Part shown: piece after piece, positions 15,356-24,586 of the stretch
How the letters are laid out: the number at the start of each line of letters is the position of its first letter
Position numbering within the stretch: position 1 is the first letter of the stretch
Notes under the pieces: model-generated
Seen by the model: the letters and a program-made list of their open reading frames with translations, nothing else
Databases searched by the model: none
What the model was told of the DNA's origin: nothing
DNA from: CAZHTS01 sp964535315
GTDB taxonomy: Bacteria; Chloroflexota; Anaerolineae; Anaerolineales; Anaerolineaceae
Direction: 5' to 3'
DNA length: 64,000 nt
Assembly: GCA_964535315.1 (NCBI GenBank)
Contig: CAZHTS010000020.1
Coordinates: 1 to 64,000 of the forward strand
Made by a program: the position numbers and the translations under genes

Positions 15356-16669
15356 ATGACCGCCTTGCGTTTGAGTCTGCAACCGTTGATCGAGCGGTAT
15401 CTGCCGCAGGGGTCGCTGCGCCAGCGTTACCTGGGGGGCACCTTCTGGTTTACCCTGGGGGTGGGTGGGGCGCAGGCAGCGACCTTTGTCGCTACCATCG
15501 TGGCGGCGCGCCTGTTGGGTACCGAGGCGTTTGGGCGTTTTGGCATCATCCAATCGACGCTGGGAATGTTTGGGTTGGTGGCCGGGTTAGGGATGGGCCT
15601 GACCAACAAACGCTACGTCAGCGAATTGCGCGAAAGCGATCCGCTGCGCTGCGGTCAGGTGATTGCTTTTTCGACCTCCATTTCCTGGTTCTCGGCGGGG
15701 GCGATGGCTTTGGGTCTGATCCTGTTTGCGCCCTTGCTGGCCGGCAGTGTAATCAACGCCCCCGATCTGGTGCTGGAACTGCGCATCGCCGCCGCGCTGA
15801 TGCTGCTCAACGGTTTGAACGACGCCCAACTGGGGGCATTGTCGGGCTTCGAGGTTTTCAAACGTATCGCCTTGATTTACGCCCTGCGGGCCGGGCTGAC
15901 GCTGGTGCTGTTGATCGGTGGAGTCTGGCTGTGGGGACTGCCCGGCCTGGTGGGAGGCATGGCATTGACCGCTGCCTGCGTGTGGGGCTATACCGGCCTG
16001 GTGCTGCGCCAGGTGCTGCACGCCGCCGGCGTGCCGGTCAGTTACCAGAATGTGTGGCGCGAGGGCGAGGTCTTTCTCAAATTTACCGCTCCGGCGCTGG
16101 CGACCAGTTTTCTGCCGGCCATCTCGTTCTGGGTCATCCGCACTGTGTTGGTTAACTACCCCGATGGGTATGCTCAGTTGGGGCTGTTTACCGCCGCCGA
16201 ACAGTGGGTGATGATCATGGCGTTTGTGCCGGGGGCGATGAACAACGTCAGCTTACCGATTCTGTCTAACACGTACGCCAGCAAGGACAGGCCGCGTTTT
16301 CGGAAAGCGGTGGTCGCCAACCTGACTCTGCCGGTGGCGCTCTCCGTCGTCATGGCAGCGGTGGTGGCGCTGGCGGCGCCGTGGGTGGCGCAGGTGTATG
16401 GGCGCTCGTTTGCCGGCATGGCGCCGGTGTTGGCCTGGATGTGCCTGGTGGGCGTCCTGCGCGTCTTCGGCGGGGCGGTCGGCTCGCTGGTGGTGGCGAT
16501 CAATCGCATGTGGGCCAGCTTTGCGATCAACGTGTTGTGGGGCGCGGTGCTGGTGGCGGCGGCGATTTTCTTTGCCCCGTATGGAGCGTTGGGGTTGGCC
16601 TGGGCCAACCTGGTGGCATACACCTTGCAGTCTCTATTGGGGTTGTGGTTGTTTGCCCGTACGGTGTAA
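15356..16669 (+). CDS. Oligosaccharide flippase (Wzx/MATE-like)
   Basis: This 437-residue polytopic protein (about 12-14 helices) of the polysaccharide biosynthesis/MOP exporter family flips undecaprenyl-linked repeat units to the outer leaflet. The N-terminal amphipathic segment is followed by GGTFWFTLGVGGAQAATFVATIVAARLLG and FGRFGIIQSTLGMF, typical of this family. The ATG at 15356 is chosen because GGGGTA lies just upstream. It is 13 bp after the autokinase gene, so both are in one operon. Confidence 0.88.
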   Translation: MTALRLSLQPLIERYLPQGSLRQRYLGGTFWFTLGVGGAQAATFVATIVAARLLGTEAFGRFGIIQSTLGMFGLVAGLGMGLTNKRYVSELRESDPLRCGQVIAFSTSISWFSAGAMALGLILFAPLLAGSVINAPDLVLELRIAAALMLLNGLNDAQLGALSGFEVFKRIALIYALRAGLTLVLLIGGVWLWGLPGLVGGMALTAACVWGYTGLVLRQVLHAAGVPVSYQNVWREGEVFLKFTAPALATSFLPAISFWVIRTVLVNYPDGYAQLGLFTAAEQWVMIMAFVPGAMNNVSLPILSNTYASKDRPRFRKAVVANLTLPVALSVVMAAVVALAAPWVAQVYGRSFAGMAPVLAWMCLVGVLRVFGGAVGSLVVAINRMWASFAINVLWGAVLVAAAIFFAPYGALGLAWANLVAYTLQSLLGLWLFARTV

Positions 16670-16695
16670 GGATATCCGAGGAAAGGAACAGGAAG

Positions 16696-17430
16696 ATGCC
16701 AGTTTTAAAAGCCTCTGAATCACGATGGAAGCAGGCCCAGGAGTGGGAACTGGACGTCTGGCGCCGGGAAAACGGGCGGGCAGGCTCGTGGGTGCGGCGG
16801 ATGGTGCGCCGGTTGAAGCGACGTTTTTCTGGCGGGGATGACTGGAACCACTGGTGGAAGGCTCATTTTGACGATTACACCCTGATCCCCAACACGCTTG
16901 AGCACGCCATTGAATTGGGCTGCGGCCCGTATACCAATATGCGTTTGATTTTGCCCGGGCGTCAGGTGCGGCGGGTGTATTGCAGCGATCCATTGGCGTT
17001 GGAGTATGTGCATCTGGATGGCTGGCTGGCCCAGGCGTATCGCCGCGGACAGGTGTTGTTGGATAATCACCCGGCCGAAGAGTGCCCGTTTGCCAGCAAT
17101 TTGTTCGATCTGGTGGTGATGATCAACGTGCTCGATCACGTCTACGACGTATCGGCCTGTTTGCAGCAGGTCATGCGCATCACCCGTCCGGGGGGGCTGC
17201 TGGTATTGGGCCAGGATCTGACCAGCCCGGAGGAGGACCTGGATGACGATCAGGATGTCGACATCGGCCACCCGATTCGCTTCACCCACCACGAACTCGA
17301 TCAGGCTCTGGGCGGGCAGTTCGAACCGTTGTTGTGCCGCGTCCTCGACCGCGCCGCGGGGCGCAACCCGGCGGCCCATTATGGCACGTACATTTATATT
17401 GGCAAGAAAAATCCGGTTCTTCAGGGGTAG
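16696..17430 (+). CDS. Class I SAM-dependent methyltransferase
   Basis: A 244-residue protein with a basic N-terminal 55 residues and a Rossmann-like methyltransferase core. Motif I is AIELGCGPYTNMRL (about 72-85), motif II/III is LFDLVVMINVLDHVYD, and motif IV/V is ITRPGGLLVLGQDL. It probably O-methylates a sugar or lipid-linked intermediate of the exopolysaccharide; the substrate is not deducible. The start is ATG 16696 with AGGAACAGGAAG upstream. Confidence 0.83.
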   Translation: MPVLKASESRWKQAQEWELDVWRRENGRAGSWVRRMVRRLKRRFSGGDDWNHWWKAHFDDYTLIPNTLEHAIELGCGPYTNMRLILPGRQVRRVYCSDPLALEYVHLDGWLAQAYRRGQVLLDNHPAEECPFASNLFDLVVMINVLDHVYDVSACLQQVMRITRPGGLLVLGQDLTSPEEDLDDDQDVDIGHPIRFTHHELDQALGGQFEPLLCRVLDRAAGRNPAAHYGTYIYIGKKNPVLQG

Positions 17431-17438
17431 CGGCAGCA

Positions 17439-19060
17439 ATGGATCTGATGTACTCGCTCTCTCGCATGCAATGGCTGAAGCGCCTGGTACAACTGGGACG
17501 GTCGACCGTCCCGGCGGTGGAGTGGTGTTTTGAGCGTGACGCTGGCGGTTGGGCGGGGCAGTTGTACACCCCTCAGGCCGAGCAGGCGGCCGGGATCGGG
17601 CGCAAGATTGCCTGGCTGCAAACGTTGGGGCCGGTGACGGTGATTGGCGGTCTGACCACCGGTGTGGGGGATGCCTTGTTTCGCACCCCCTGGCCGCAGG
17701 CCCGCCAGCAACTGGCCAGTTACAAGGCGCAGGTGCCCGAGGGCGGCTTCTTGCTGCTGTATGTGCCGCACGCTTTTTGGTCGCCGGTGTTGGCCGGGTA
17801 CGACTGGCTGCCGTCCTGGCAGGAGTTGTACGCCGATTTCGACGCCGACCTGGAGTGGACGGTGTTTCAGTACAGCACGGCTTTTGATGCCGCCGGTCGG
17901 TATTTTTTCATCGCCCGCAAATGCCGCCGGCAGGCGATGCTGGCGCCCGCAGGGCAACTGGCGCGCCGCACTTTCCGCGTATTCTTCCACCCCGGCGGCG
18001 CAGACCTGAGCCAGGGCAATTCCAGCCGGGCGCTTTCGGCGCATTTGTGCCGGGCGTTGGTCGGAGCCGGGGCCGGGGTGTCTTCGCATAGTTATCTCGA
18101 TGAGGACGCAGTGGGGGCCGCCGGCGAGGAAGATGTATTGATCGGGCACGTTGGGCCGTGGGTGAAGCAGGCTTATCAGCACGGTTTGCGCCGCATCGTG
18201 CTGTTCAACCCGGCTAACCGCTGGTACCCTACCCGCCACCTGGAACAGATCGAGGCCAACGCCACGATTGCCGAACAGGTGCATCTCAGCCAGCTGGTCA
18301 TTGCCCAGTCGGGCGAAATCTGGCGCACCGGGGAGGTGTATCCTGACGCCCACAAGTGGCGCTGGATCAACCTGGGGGTAGACCGTGACCGTTTCCCACG
18401 CGGTAAGCACAGCTTCAATCTGCCCGGTCGGCGCACCTTTGCCTGTGTGCACCTGTACGACGACCACCAGAAGGGCGCAGACCTGCTCGAAGCGCTGGCG
18501 CAGGCGTGCCCAAGAGAGCATTTTACCTGGATCGGCGGACGCCGGCCGAAGGGCGGNNNNNNNNNNNNNNNNNNNNNNNNNNNNNNNNNNNNNNNNNNNN
18601 NNNNNNNNNNNNNNNNNNNNNNNNNNNNNNNNNNNNNNNNNNNNNNNNNNNNNNNNCGAAGGGCGGCAACATTCGTTTTTACCCGCCGATGCCCAACACC
18701 GGCGAACGTTTTCGCAAATTGTTGGGCCAGTGCGATTTTCTATTGATCCCCTCGCGCGAAGATGCTCAACCGGGCACCTTTGTCGAGGGAGCGGCGCTGG
18801 GGTTGCTGCCTGTGGCGACGTTGACCTCCGGGTATAGCCTGTCTTTTCCGCGATTGGTCTTGGAGAACACCCCGGCCGAATGGGCCGGGCTGCTCGCACT
18901 GCTTCAGGAATTACCCGAGGAGGAACTGTTGCGGGCGCGGGGATTGCTTGACGTTTATCTGCAATGCATGCACGATTGGGCAACGATCGAGGCCCAGATT
19001 GTGTTTTATCTGCGCGAACTGGAAAGCGGTCTGATCCGGTCGCCGGAGGTGCAGCCATGA
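17439..19060 (+). CDS. GT-B glycosyltransferase-like protein spanning a scaffold gap
   Basis: This protein (503 residues if the gap is collapsed) ends in a GT4-like domain: FACVHLYDDHQKGADLLEALAQA, then after the gap FYPPMPNTGERF and SREDAQPGTFVEGAALGLLPVATLTSGY, which form the donor-binding C-terminal half. The N-terminal half is divergent. The 100 N at 18557-18656 are flanked on both sides by the same 10 bp (CGAAGGGCGG). Removing gap plus one copy (110 nt) gives 1512 nt, a multiple of three, and joins GGRRPK to GGNIRFY in frame, so the gene is probably intact. The start is ATG 17439 behind AGGGGTAG. Its stop overlaps the next ATG. Confidence 0.78.
18557..18656. other. Assembly gap (100 N), probably artificial
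   Basis: Exactly 100 N interrupt the glycosyltransferase gene. The 10 bp CGAAGGGCGG end the left side (18547-18556) and begin the right side (18657-18666), and overlapping them restores the frame. Confidence 0.99.
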
Positions 19061-19557
19061 GCCTGCCAGATGTGAGTTTGCAGCGCCTGGACGCCGCCGG
19101 GCGGCCGTTGTTGGCGGTTTTTTTTGCGGCCCTGCTGGCCGCCGGGCTGGATCGTTCGTTCCATCCTCATCCGTTTACGGACGAGGCGGCGGCGCTGATC
19201 GCAACCTCCACCGGAGAGGACTGGTACGGCGGGGCGTTTGTGCAGAAGAGCGGAGTGAAGTGTGAGATGGCGGGGTACGTCATGCTGCGCGGCTGGGACG
19301 CCGGTTACGATATCCCGGCTTTTGGGGTGTGTGTCCTGCCGGCTTACCAATCGCTGGGGCTGGGGCGGCTGCTGCTGGATTGGGCGTTGTTGACCGCCCG
19401 GCTGCGCGGCAGCCCGGCCGTACGGTTAAAGGTCTATCCGGACAACCAGCACGCCGTCGCTCTATACGAGCAGCGTGGTTTTCGCTTTACCGAGGGGCTG
19501 GAACAGGGGCAACGGGTGGCCTATTTCTATTTTGGGCGTGGGGAGGGGCAAGGATGA
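19057..19557 (+). CDS. GNAT family N-acetyltransferase
   Basis: This 166-residue protein has the GNAT fold. FGVCVLPAYQSLGLGRLLLDWAL (motif A, with Gln-x-x-Gly-x-Gly binding the pyrophosphate of acyl-CoA) and NQHAVALYEQRGFRF (motif B) are clear. With the DegT aminotransferase three genes later it may acylate an amino sugar, as WecD-like enzymes do; that role is inferred from context. ATG 19057 overlaps the previous stop and has GGAGGT upstream. Confidence 0.85.
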   Translation: MSLPDVSLQRLDAAGRPLLAVFFAALLAAGLDRSFHPHPFTDEAAALIATSTGEDWYGGAFVQKSGVKCEMAGYVMLRGWDAGYDIPAFGVCVLPAYQSLGLGRLLLDWALLTARLRGSPAVRLKVYPDNQHAVALYEQRGFRFTEGLEQGQRVAYFYFGRGEGQG

Positions 19558-20873
19558 GCCAGGAGACACATCTTGTGGCGATTAATGCGCAGTTGTTGCC
19601 GGGAGAGGGCAAAGGCGGTATTGAAATGGTGCTCATTGCCCTGATCAGTGCGCTGGGACGTTTGGATGGGCCTGAGCATTACGCCATTGTAGGCCCCTGG
19701 CAAAAGCCGGATTGGCTGACGCCTTATCTTGGCCTGAACCAGCATCTGGTTGCCGGCCCGCGCCCCGGTGCGGCGCGCCAGACCTTCTGGTATTTAAAGC
19801 AGATCGCCGGGCCCTTGCGCCAGTGGCTGGTGCGCGGTGGGGCGCGCCTGCGTTCGGCGGGGATGCGCCGGGCGGCGCAGCAGGCCGCCGATCCACTGGC
19901 GGCTTTGCCGCGTTCGGACGGTTTCTTTGAACGGTTAGGGGCCGAGATTGTACACTTTCCTTTTCAAGAGTACATGCGTGTGAACCTGCCCACCTTGTAT
20001 AACCCGCACGACCTGCTGCATCTGCATTACCCCGAATTCTTTACCCGCGAGCAACTGGCGTTACGGGCGTTAATGTATGCTCCGGCGGCGCAGGCGGCCT
20101 CGCTGGTCGTGGCCGGCTCACACTGGATGAAGCAGGATTTCGTCGAGAAGCTGGATCTCTCACCGGATAAGGTTCAGGTGATCCCCTGGGCCCCGCCTAC
20201 TCAGGTATACCAGATGCCGGACGAAGATGTGCTGGTCGATCTGCGCGAACGATTGGGGCTGCGCCAGCCGTACGCCTATTACCCTGCCCCGTTGCGTAAG
20301 AACAAAAACCACCTGCGGTTGTTAGAGGCCGTGGCTCTGTTGCGGGATCGGGGAGTGGAACTGAACCTGGTCTGTTCGGGGTTTATTGACGCGGCGTTGT
20401 GGCCGGAGATCGAAGCGCACATTCATAGCCTGCGCCTGGAGCGCCAGGTGATTTTTACCGGGCATCTGCCGGGCGAACAACTGCGCGCCCTGTATCATCT
20501 TTCCCAGTTCGTGGTCATCCCCACCCTGTTTGAAGCGGCCAGCGGGCCCATGTTCGAGGCCTGGCAGGAGGGCGTGCCGGTGTGCTGCTCCAACGTGACC
20601 TCGCTGCCCGAACAGGCCGCCGGCGCGGCGTTGATCTTCGACCCGCTGGACGTGCCGGCGATTGCGGATGCGATGGGGCGCATGAGCACAGATGCGGAAC
20701 TGCGTTCAAACCTGCGCTGGCGCGGTGGGTTGCGCCTGCAAGATTTTAGCTGGGAGCGTACGGCGCGTGCTTACCGGGCGGCTTATCGCCGGGTGGCGGG
20801 TTGGCCGTTGAGCGCCGAAGATCACGAACTGCTTGGCTGGGATTGGATGCGCGAAAAAGAGAGGCATGCATGA
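19554..20873 (+). CDS. GT4 family glycosyltransferase
   Basis: This 439-residue GT-B enzyme transfers a sugar onto a lipid-linked glycan at the cytoplasmic membrane face. VVAGSHWMKQDFVEKL and QVIPWAPP mark the inter-domain region. YYPAPLRKNKNHLRLLEAVALL and the donor-site segment IPTLFEAASGPMFEAWQEGVPVCCS (with the E-x7-E pattern) are typical of GT4. The start is ATG 19554 behind GGGGAGGGGCAAGG, overlapping the GNAT stop codon. Confidence 0.9.
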   Translation: MSQETHLVAINAQLLPGEGKGGIEMVLIALISALGRLDGPEHYAIVGPWQKPDWLTPYLGLNQHLVAGPRPGAARQTFWYLKQIAGPLRQWLVRGGARLRSAGMRRAAQQAADPLAALPRSDGFFERLGAEIVHFPFQEYMRVNLPTLYNPHDLLHLHYPEFFTREQLALRALMYAPAAQAASLVVAGSHWMKQDFVEKLDLSPDKVQVIPWAPPTQVYQMPDEDVLVDLRERLGLRQPYAYYPAPLRKNKNHLRLLEAVALLRDRGVELNLVCSGFIDAALWPEIEAHIHSLRLERQVIFTGHLPGEQLRALYHLSQFVVIPTLFEAASGPMFEAWQEGVPVCCSNVTSLPEQAAGAALIFDPLDVPAIADAMGRMSTDAELRSNLRWRGGLRLQDFSWERTARAYRAAYRRVAGWPLSAEDHELLGWDWMREKERHA

Positions 20874-21985
20874 GTGAGTTTATCCCTGTTTCGGCCCCGG
20901 CGCTGGTCGGTAATGAAAAAGCTTACGTGATGGATTGCCTGGAAACTTCGTGGATTTCGTCCAACGGCAAGTATATCGAACTGTTCGAGACGGCCTTCGC
21001 CGGTTTCAGCGGCGCCCGGCATGCCCTGTCGTGCTGCAACGGTACGGTGGCGCTGCATCTGGCGCTGCTGGCATTGGGCGTGCAGCCCGGCGACGAAGTC
21101 CTGGTGCCCACGCTCACCTACGTTGCCACGGCGAACGCGGTGGCCTACTGCGGCGCCCGGCCAGTTTTGATCGACAGCGAGGCCGAGAGTTGGAACATGG
21201 ATCCCAGGCGGTTGGAGGAAGCGATCACGGCGCGCACCCGGGGCATTGTGGTCGTCCACCTGTACGGGCATCCGGCCGATATGGACGCCATCCTGGACGT
21301 TGCCCGCCGGCACGGTCTGTTTGTGGTGGAGGATGCCGCCGAGGCGCACGGCGCCTGTTACAAGGGCCGCCAGGTGGGCTCGTTTGGTGATATCGCCACG
21401 TTTAGTTTTTACGGCAACAAGATCATCAGCACCGGCGAGGGCGGCATGGTGTGCACCAACGACGATGCGCTGGCGCAGCGCGTACGTCTGTTCAAGGGCC
21501 AGGGCCAGGACCCTGCCCGGCGCTTCTGGTTCCCACAGATTGGCTACAACTACCGTATGACCAACATCGAGGCGGCCATCGGCCTGGCGCAGCTCGAACA
21601 GGTGGACTGGCATATCGCCCGCCGGCGGACTGTGGCGGGCTGGTACCGCCAGCGTGTGCAGGGCTGGCCGGGGATCGTGTTCTCGCCTGAGAGGGCGGAC
21701 GTGCAGAGTGTGTACTGGTTGAGCAGTGTGCTGCTGCCGCCCGAAGTCGACCGGGATGCGGTCATGCAGCGCATGCTGGCGTTGGGGGTGGAGACACGCC
21801 CCTTCTTCTATCCGATGCACGTGATGCCGGTCTATCGCCAGGAGCGGGCGTACCCGGTGGCCGAGCGGCTGGCGCGCAGCGGCATCAATTTGCCTTCATA
21901 CGCCCTGTTGCAGGAAGAGCAGGTGGCGACGGTGGTCGCAGCGCTGGCAGCGGCGCTGGCGGCCGAGGGCCGGCAGGTCGATTGA
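20870..21985 (+). CDS. DegT/DnrJ/EryC1 family sugar aminotransferase
   Basis: A 371-residue PLP-dependent enzyme that aminates a keto-sugar nucleotide, resembling GDP-perosamine synthase and other 4-aminotransferases. Lys184 in FSFYGNKIISTGEGGM forms the internal aldimine, and Asp155 in VVEDAAEAHGA binds the PLP pyridine. SWISSNGKYIELFE near the N-terminus is typical of the family. The matching NDP-sugar dehydratase is not in this window. ATG 20870 overlaps the previous TGA. Together with the GNAT gene it points to an N-acyl amino sugar in the polymer. Confidence 0.92.
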   Translation: MSEFIPVSAPALVGNEKAYVMDCLETSWISSNGKYIELFETAFAGFSGARHALSCCNGTVALHLALLALGVQPGDEVLVPTLTYVATANAVAYCGARPVLIDSEAESWNMDPRRLEEAITARTRGIVVVHLYGHPADMDAILDVARRHGLFVVEDAAEAHGACYKGRQVGSFGDIATFSFYGNKIISTGEGGMVCTNDDALAQRVRLFKGQGQDPARRFWFPQIGYNYRMTNIEAAIGLAQLEQVDWHIARRRTVAGWYRQRVQGWPGIVFSPERADVQSVYWLSSVLLPPEVDRDAVMQRMLALGVETRPFFYPMHVMPVYRQERAYPVAERLARSGINLPSYALLQEEQVATVVAALAAALAAEGRQVD

Positions 21986-21996
21986 GGTTGGAACGT

Positions 21997-23598
21997 ATGA
22001 CGGCCTTATCTCCCAAGAAGCAATCACTGGCGCCGTACACCCTTGCGCCGCGCCCTGCGGCGAAGGCAATCGTCAGTCTGCGCGGCGCTCTGCTGGCGTT
22101 AGGGGTGTCGCTGGTTTATCATCTGGCGCTGCTGGTGATCTACGCCCAGAACGTGCCGTCTGCGGCGATTGAGTTTATTTTCTTCCTGTTTGCCGATGTG
22201 CTGGTCTTTGCCGTGGGGTTGGTGCCGGTGGTGGCGCTGTTGCGCGGCCGGCTGAAGTGGTACGATCCGCTGCTCTGGCTGTCGTCGATCACCTTTTTGA
22301 GCAGCCTGACGTTTTATTACGTTTATTTGAACGACCCGGCCTTTACGCTTTCGTTGACCTATCGCGGCAGCACGCTGCTTTCTTACCGTACCGAGTATGA
22401 GTGGCTGGTCTATTGGGGGCAGGCGCAGTTGATCGTGGCCATCTTCCTGATTGCCTTGTTATGGACCAACGCCCGGCCGCTGGAGTTGCTCTCCGGGTTC
22501 GAGCCCCGGCGGGTGGAGTACATGGCTGCTTTTGCCTTAGGGCTGATTTGCATTCCGCTGGGGATGTACGGTTTCAGCCGCCAGTGGACGGGGCTCTCGG
22601 CCAACGAGGTTTTTCTGGAAAGCGTTGGCTACCTGTTCTACGATACCTCGTCGGTGGACGTGCGCAGTGTGACGCTGCAAAGCGTTGCCCTGGCGGGCGC
22701 ACCGTTGGGGTTGGTAGGTTTTATCGGCCTGTTGCGAAAATCCGGCCGGCGGCCGTCGTTCTGGGTTGGGTCGCTGGTGCTGGCGACGATCACCATTCTG
22801 ATGATCCCGCGTATTGTGGTCGGTTCGCGCATCGCCATTCTGTTCAGCGTGATTTTTATCCTGGCGCTGCTGCGCCATTTTCACTATCGTGTGCCGCGGC
22901 GTTTGTTTATCGGCGGGTTTGTCGTGGTTGCCCTGCTGCTGGGTTTCATCTCGTTAATCCGTCTCAACCCCTTCCGCGGCGGCTCGGGTGAGTTTACCGA
23001 GTATGCCCTGAGCGGCGATTTGCTCGCCACCTTTCTCGAACGCCAGGAAAGCGACATGCGTGTTTTGATGCAGGTTGACCGGGTGACGATCATCGGCTTT
23101 ATGCTGGCCAACCTGGATAACGGCGAGCCGTACGTGTATGGGCAATCTTTGCTGGCCGGGCCGGTGAACTTTGGCTGGTTCCTGCTCAACCGCGTGCTGC
23201 GCCCGCTGGGACTGGAGCAGACCGCGCAGCAGGTCTGGTGGGAAAGTTTTGACTACGTCAATGCCTGGCGTTATGGCAGCCCGACGCTGCCGTCTGGCAT
23301 CGGCAGCAACCCGCCTTCCTATCCCGGAGAGTTCTTCCTGCAAGGGGGGTACCCGGCGCTGATATTGTGCTCGGTTCTGTTTGGGTTGTTCATCGCCTGG
23401 CTGCGCCGGTCGATTGCCACGGGTAAGACGCTGCTGGCCAGATGGTTTGTCCTGTTTATCGCTTTTCAGATCAGCTTTTATGCGCCGGCGCTGCTTTCGA
23501 CCAGCATTCGTGTGTTGTACGTGCCGATTCTGCCGGTGGTAGCGTTGTATTTGTTTTTGTTACTGGTATTTTCGATCAACGATCGTAACCGTCTCTGA
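21997..23598 (+). CDS. Wzy-type oligosaccharide repeat-unit polymerase (putative)
   Basis: This 533-residue polytopic protein has about 12 hydrophobic helices and a large external loop (about residues 330-455) with PPSYPGEFFLQGGYPALIL near its end, a pattern seen in O-antigen polymerases of the oligosaccharide repeat-unit family. It would join undecaprenyl-linked repeats outside the membrane. Sequence conservation in this family is low, so the call rests on topology and on the flippase and chain-length gene in the same locus. ATG 21997 is chosen (GAGG at 21984-21987); a TTG at 21982 overlaps the previous stop. Confidence 0.75.
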   Translation: MTALSPKKQSLAPYTLAPRPAAKAIVSLRGALLALGVSLVYHLALLVIYAQNVPSAAIEFIFFLFADVLVFAVGLVPVVALLRGRLKWYDPLLWLSSITFLSSLTFYYVYLNDPAFTLSLTYRGSTLLSYRTEYEWLVYWGQAQLIVAIFLIALLWTNARPLELLSGFEPRRVEYMAAFALGLICIPLGMYGFSRQWTGLSANEVFLESVGYLFYDTSSVDVRSVTLQSVALAGAPLGLVGFIGLLRKSGRRPSFWVGSLVLATITILMIPRIVVGSRIAILFSVIFILALLRHFHYRVPRRLFIGGFVVVALLLGFISLIRLNPFRGGSGEFTEYALSGDLLATFLERQESDMRVLMQVDRVTIIGFMLANLDNGEPYVYGQSLLAGPVNFGWFLLNRVLRPLGLEQTAQQVWWESFDYVNAWRYGSPTLPSGIGSNPPSYPGEFFLQGGYPALILCSVLFGLFIAWLRRSIATGKTLLARWFVLFIAFQISFYAPALLSTSIRVLYVPILPVVALYLFLLLVFSINDRNRL

Positions 23599-23644
23599 CA
23601 AAGTTTTGGCCTTCGTTTTTATTGTTTAGAAGAGGATCAAAGGG

Positions 23645-24586
23645 ATGGCCGTCTGGCATAAGCGATTGTCCTGGTTGGCTTTGCTGGCTTTGCTGCTGCT
23701 GAGCGCGGCGGCGGTGGCGCCGGGCGTCTGGCAGCGCACCTGTGTGCTTGCCGCCGGGACGGATGTGGACGCCATCAATGCCTGTATGCGTTCTCCTGGC
23801 GTTTTTTTCTTGCCGGATAGGCGCAGTATGGCGATTGCGGCGGCGGTGTTGAGCGAAGGCGGCCTGCCGCAAGGGGGGGCGGAGATATTGGCTCGTGCAT
23901 CGGGAAACTCGTGGCTTGATTCGGCTGTGCTGGCGCGCGCCTACTGGCGCCAGGGACAACCCGACCAGGCGGCGGCGCTGCTGCGTGAACGCTACCCGGA
24001 GCGCTTGTGGCTGTGGGCGGCGGCGCAGATGTCCACGGAACTGGCGGGCGGCCGGCCCGAAGAAGCCGTGCGGTTGTTGGAGCGCTACTTGCCGGAAGAG
24101 TTGGACGCCCCGCCTGTGACGGACAAGACATTGTTATACCAGAACGCCTATCAGGCTTACGCCCGCCTGGGGCGGTACGACGCAGCCTTGACCTTCGCTT
24201 TACATCTGAGCGGATTGTTCCCGCAGAATGCGGTTTACTGGCGCTGGCTGGCCGAGGCGCAATATCACCAGGGCGACTACGCAGGCGCCGAACGCTCGGC
24301 GCGCCAATCGCTGGCGGTGCAGTCTACAGCCGCCGGCTGGTACTGGCTGGGGGCCGTGATGTTCAAGCAGGGCAATCTGGCGCAGGCCGAGGCGCACCTG
24401 CAACGCGCTGTGGCGCTTGACCCGACCTGGCATGCGGCTTACCTCGACCTGGCGCGGGTGTACCACCAGCGCCGCGAGGACGAACTCGCCCGGCAGACGC
24501 TGGTGTTGGTGCTGCGCAACGCCCCGGATACCGTCTGGGCGGAGCGGGCCGGCGTATTGTTGGCGCAATGGGGGCTGCAACCATGA
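23645..24586 (+). CDS. TPR-repeat protein with N-terminal membrane anchor
   Basis: This 313-residue protein has an N-terminal hydrophobic segment (about 8-28) and then tetratricopeptide-like repeats, clearest in the last 130 residues (YQAYARLGRYDAAL, EAQYHQGDYAGAE, VMFKQGNLAQAEAHLQRAVALDPTWHAAY). TPR proteins scaffold polysaccharide assembly or export complexes; the partner is unknown. The start is ATG 23645 with AGAGGATCAAAGGG upstream. Its stop overlaps the next ATG. Confidence 0.8.
   Translation: MAVWHKRLSWLALLALLLLSAAAVAPGVWQRTCVLAAGTDVDAINACMRSPGVFFLPDRRSMAIAAAVLSEGGLPQGGAEILARASGNSWLDSAVLARAYWRQGQPDQAAALLRERYPERLWLWAAAQMSTELAGGRPEEAVRLLERYLPEELDAPPVTDKTLLYQNAYQAYARLGRYDAALTFALHLSGLFPQNAVYWRWLAEAQYHQGDYAGAERSARQSLAVQSTAAGWYWLGAVMFKQGNLAQAEAHLQRAVALDPTWHAAYLDLARVYHQRREDELARQTLVLVLRNAPDTVWAERAGVLLAQWGLQP

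Noticed and set aside
22494..22515. tRNA T-loop-like string GGTTCGAGCCC
   Set aside because: It is in frame inside the Wzy-like polymerase gene (SGFEPRR) and no acceptor or anticodon arm fits around it. Similar strings at 48362 and 52540 are also within coding sequence.
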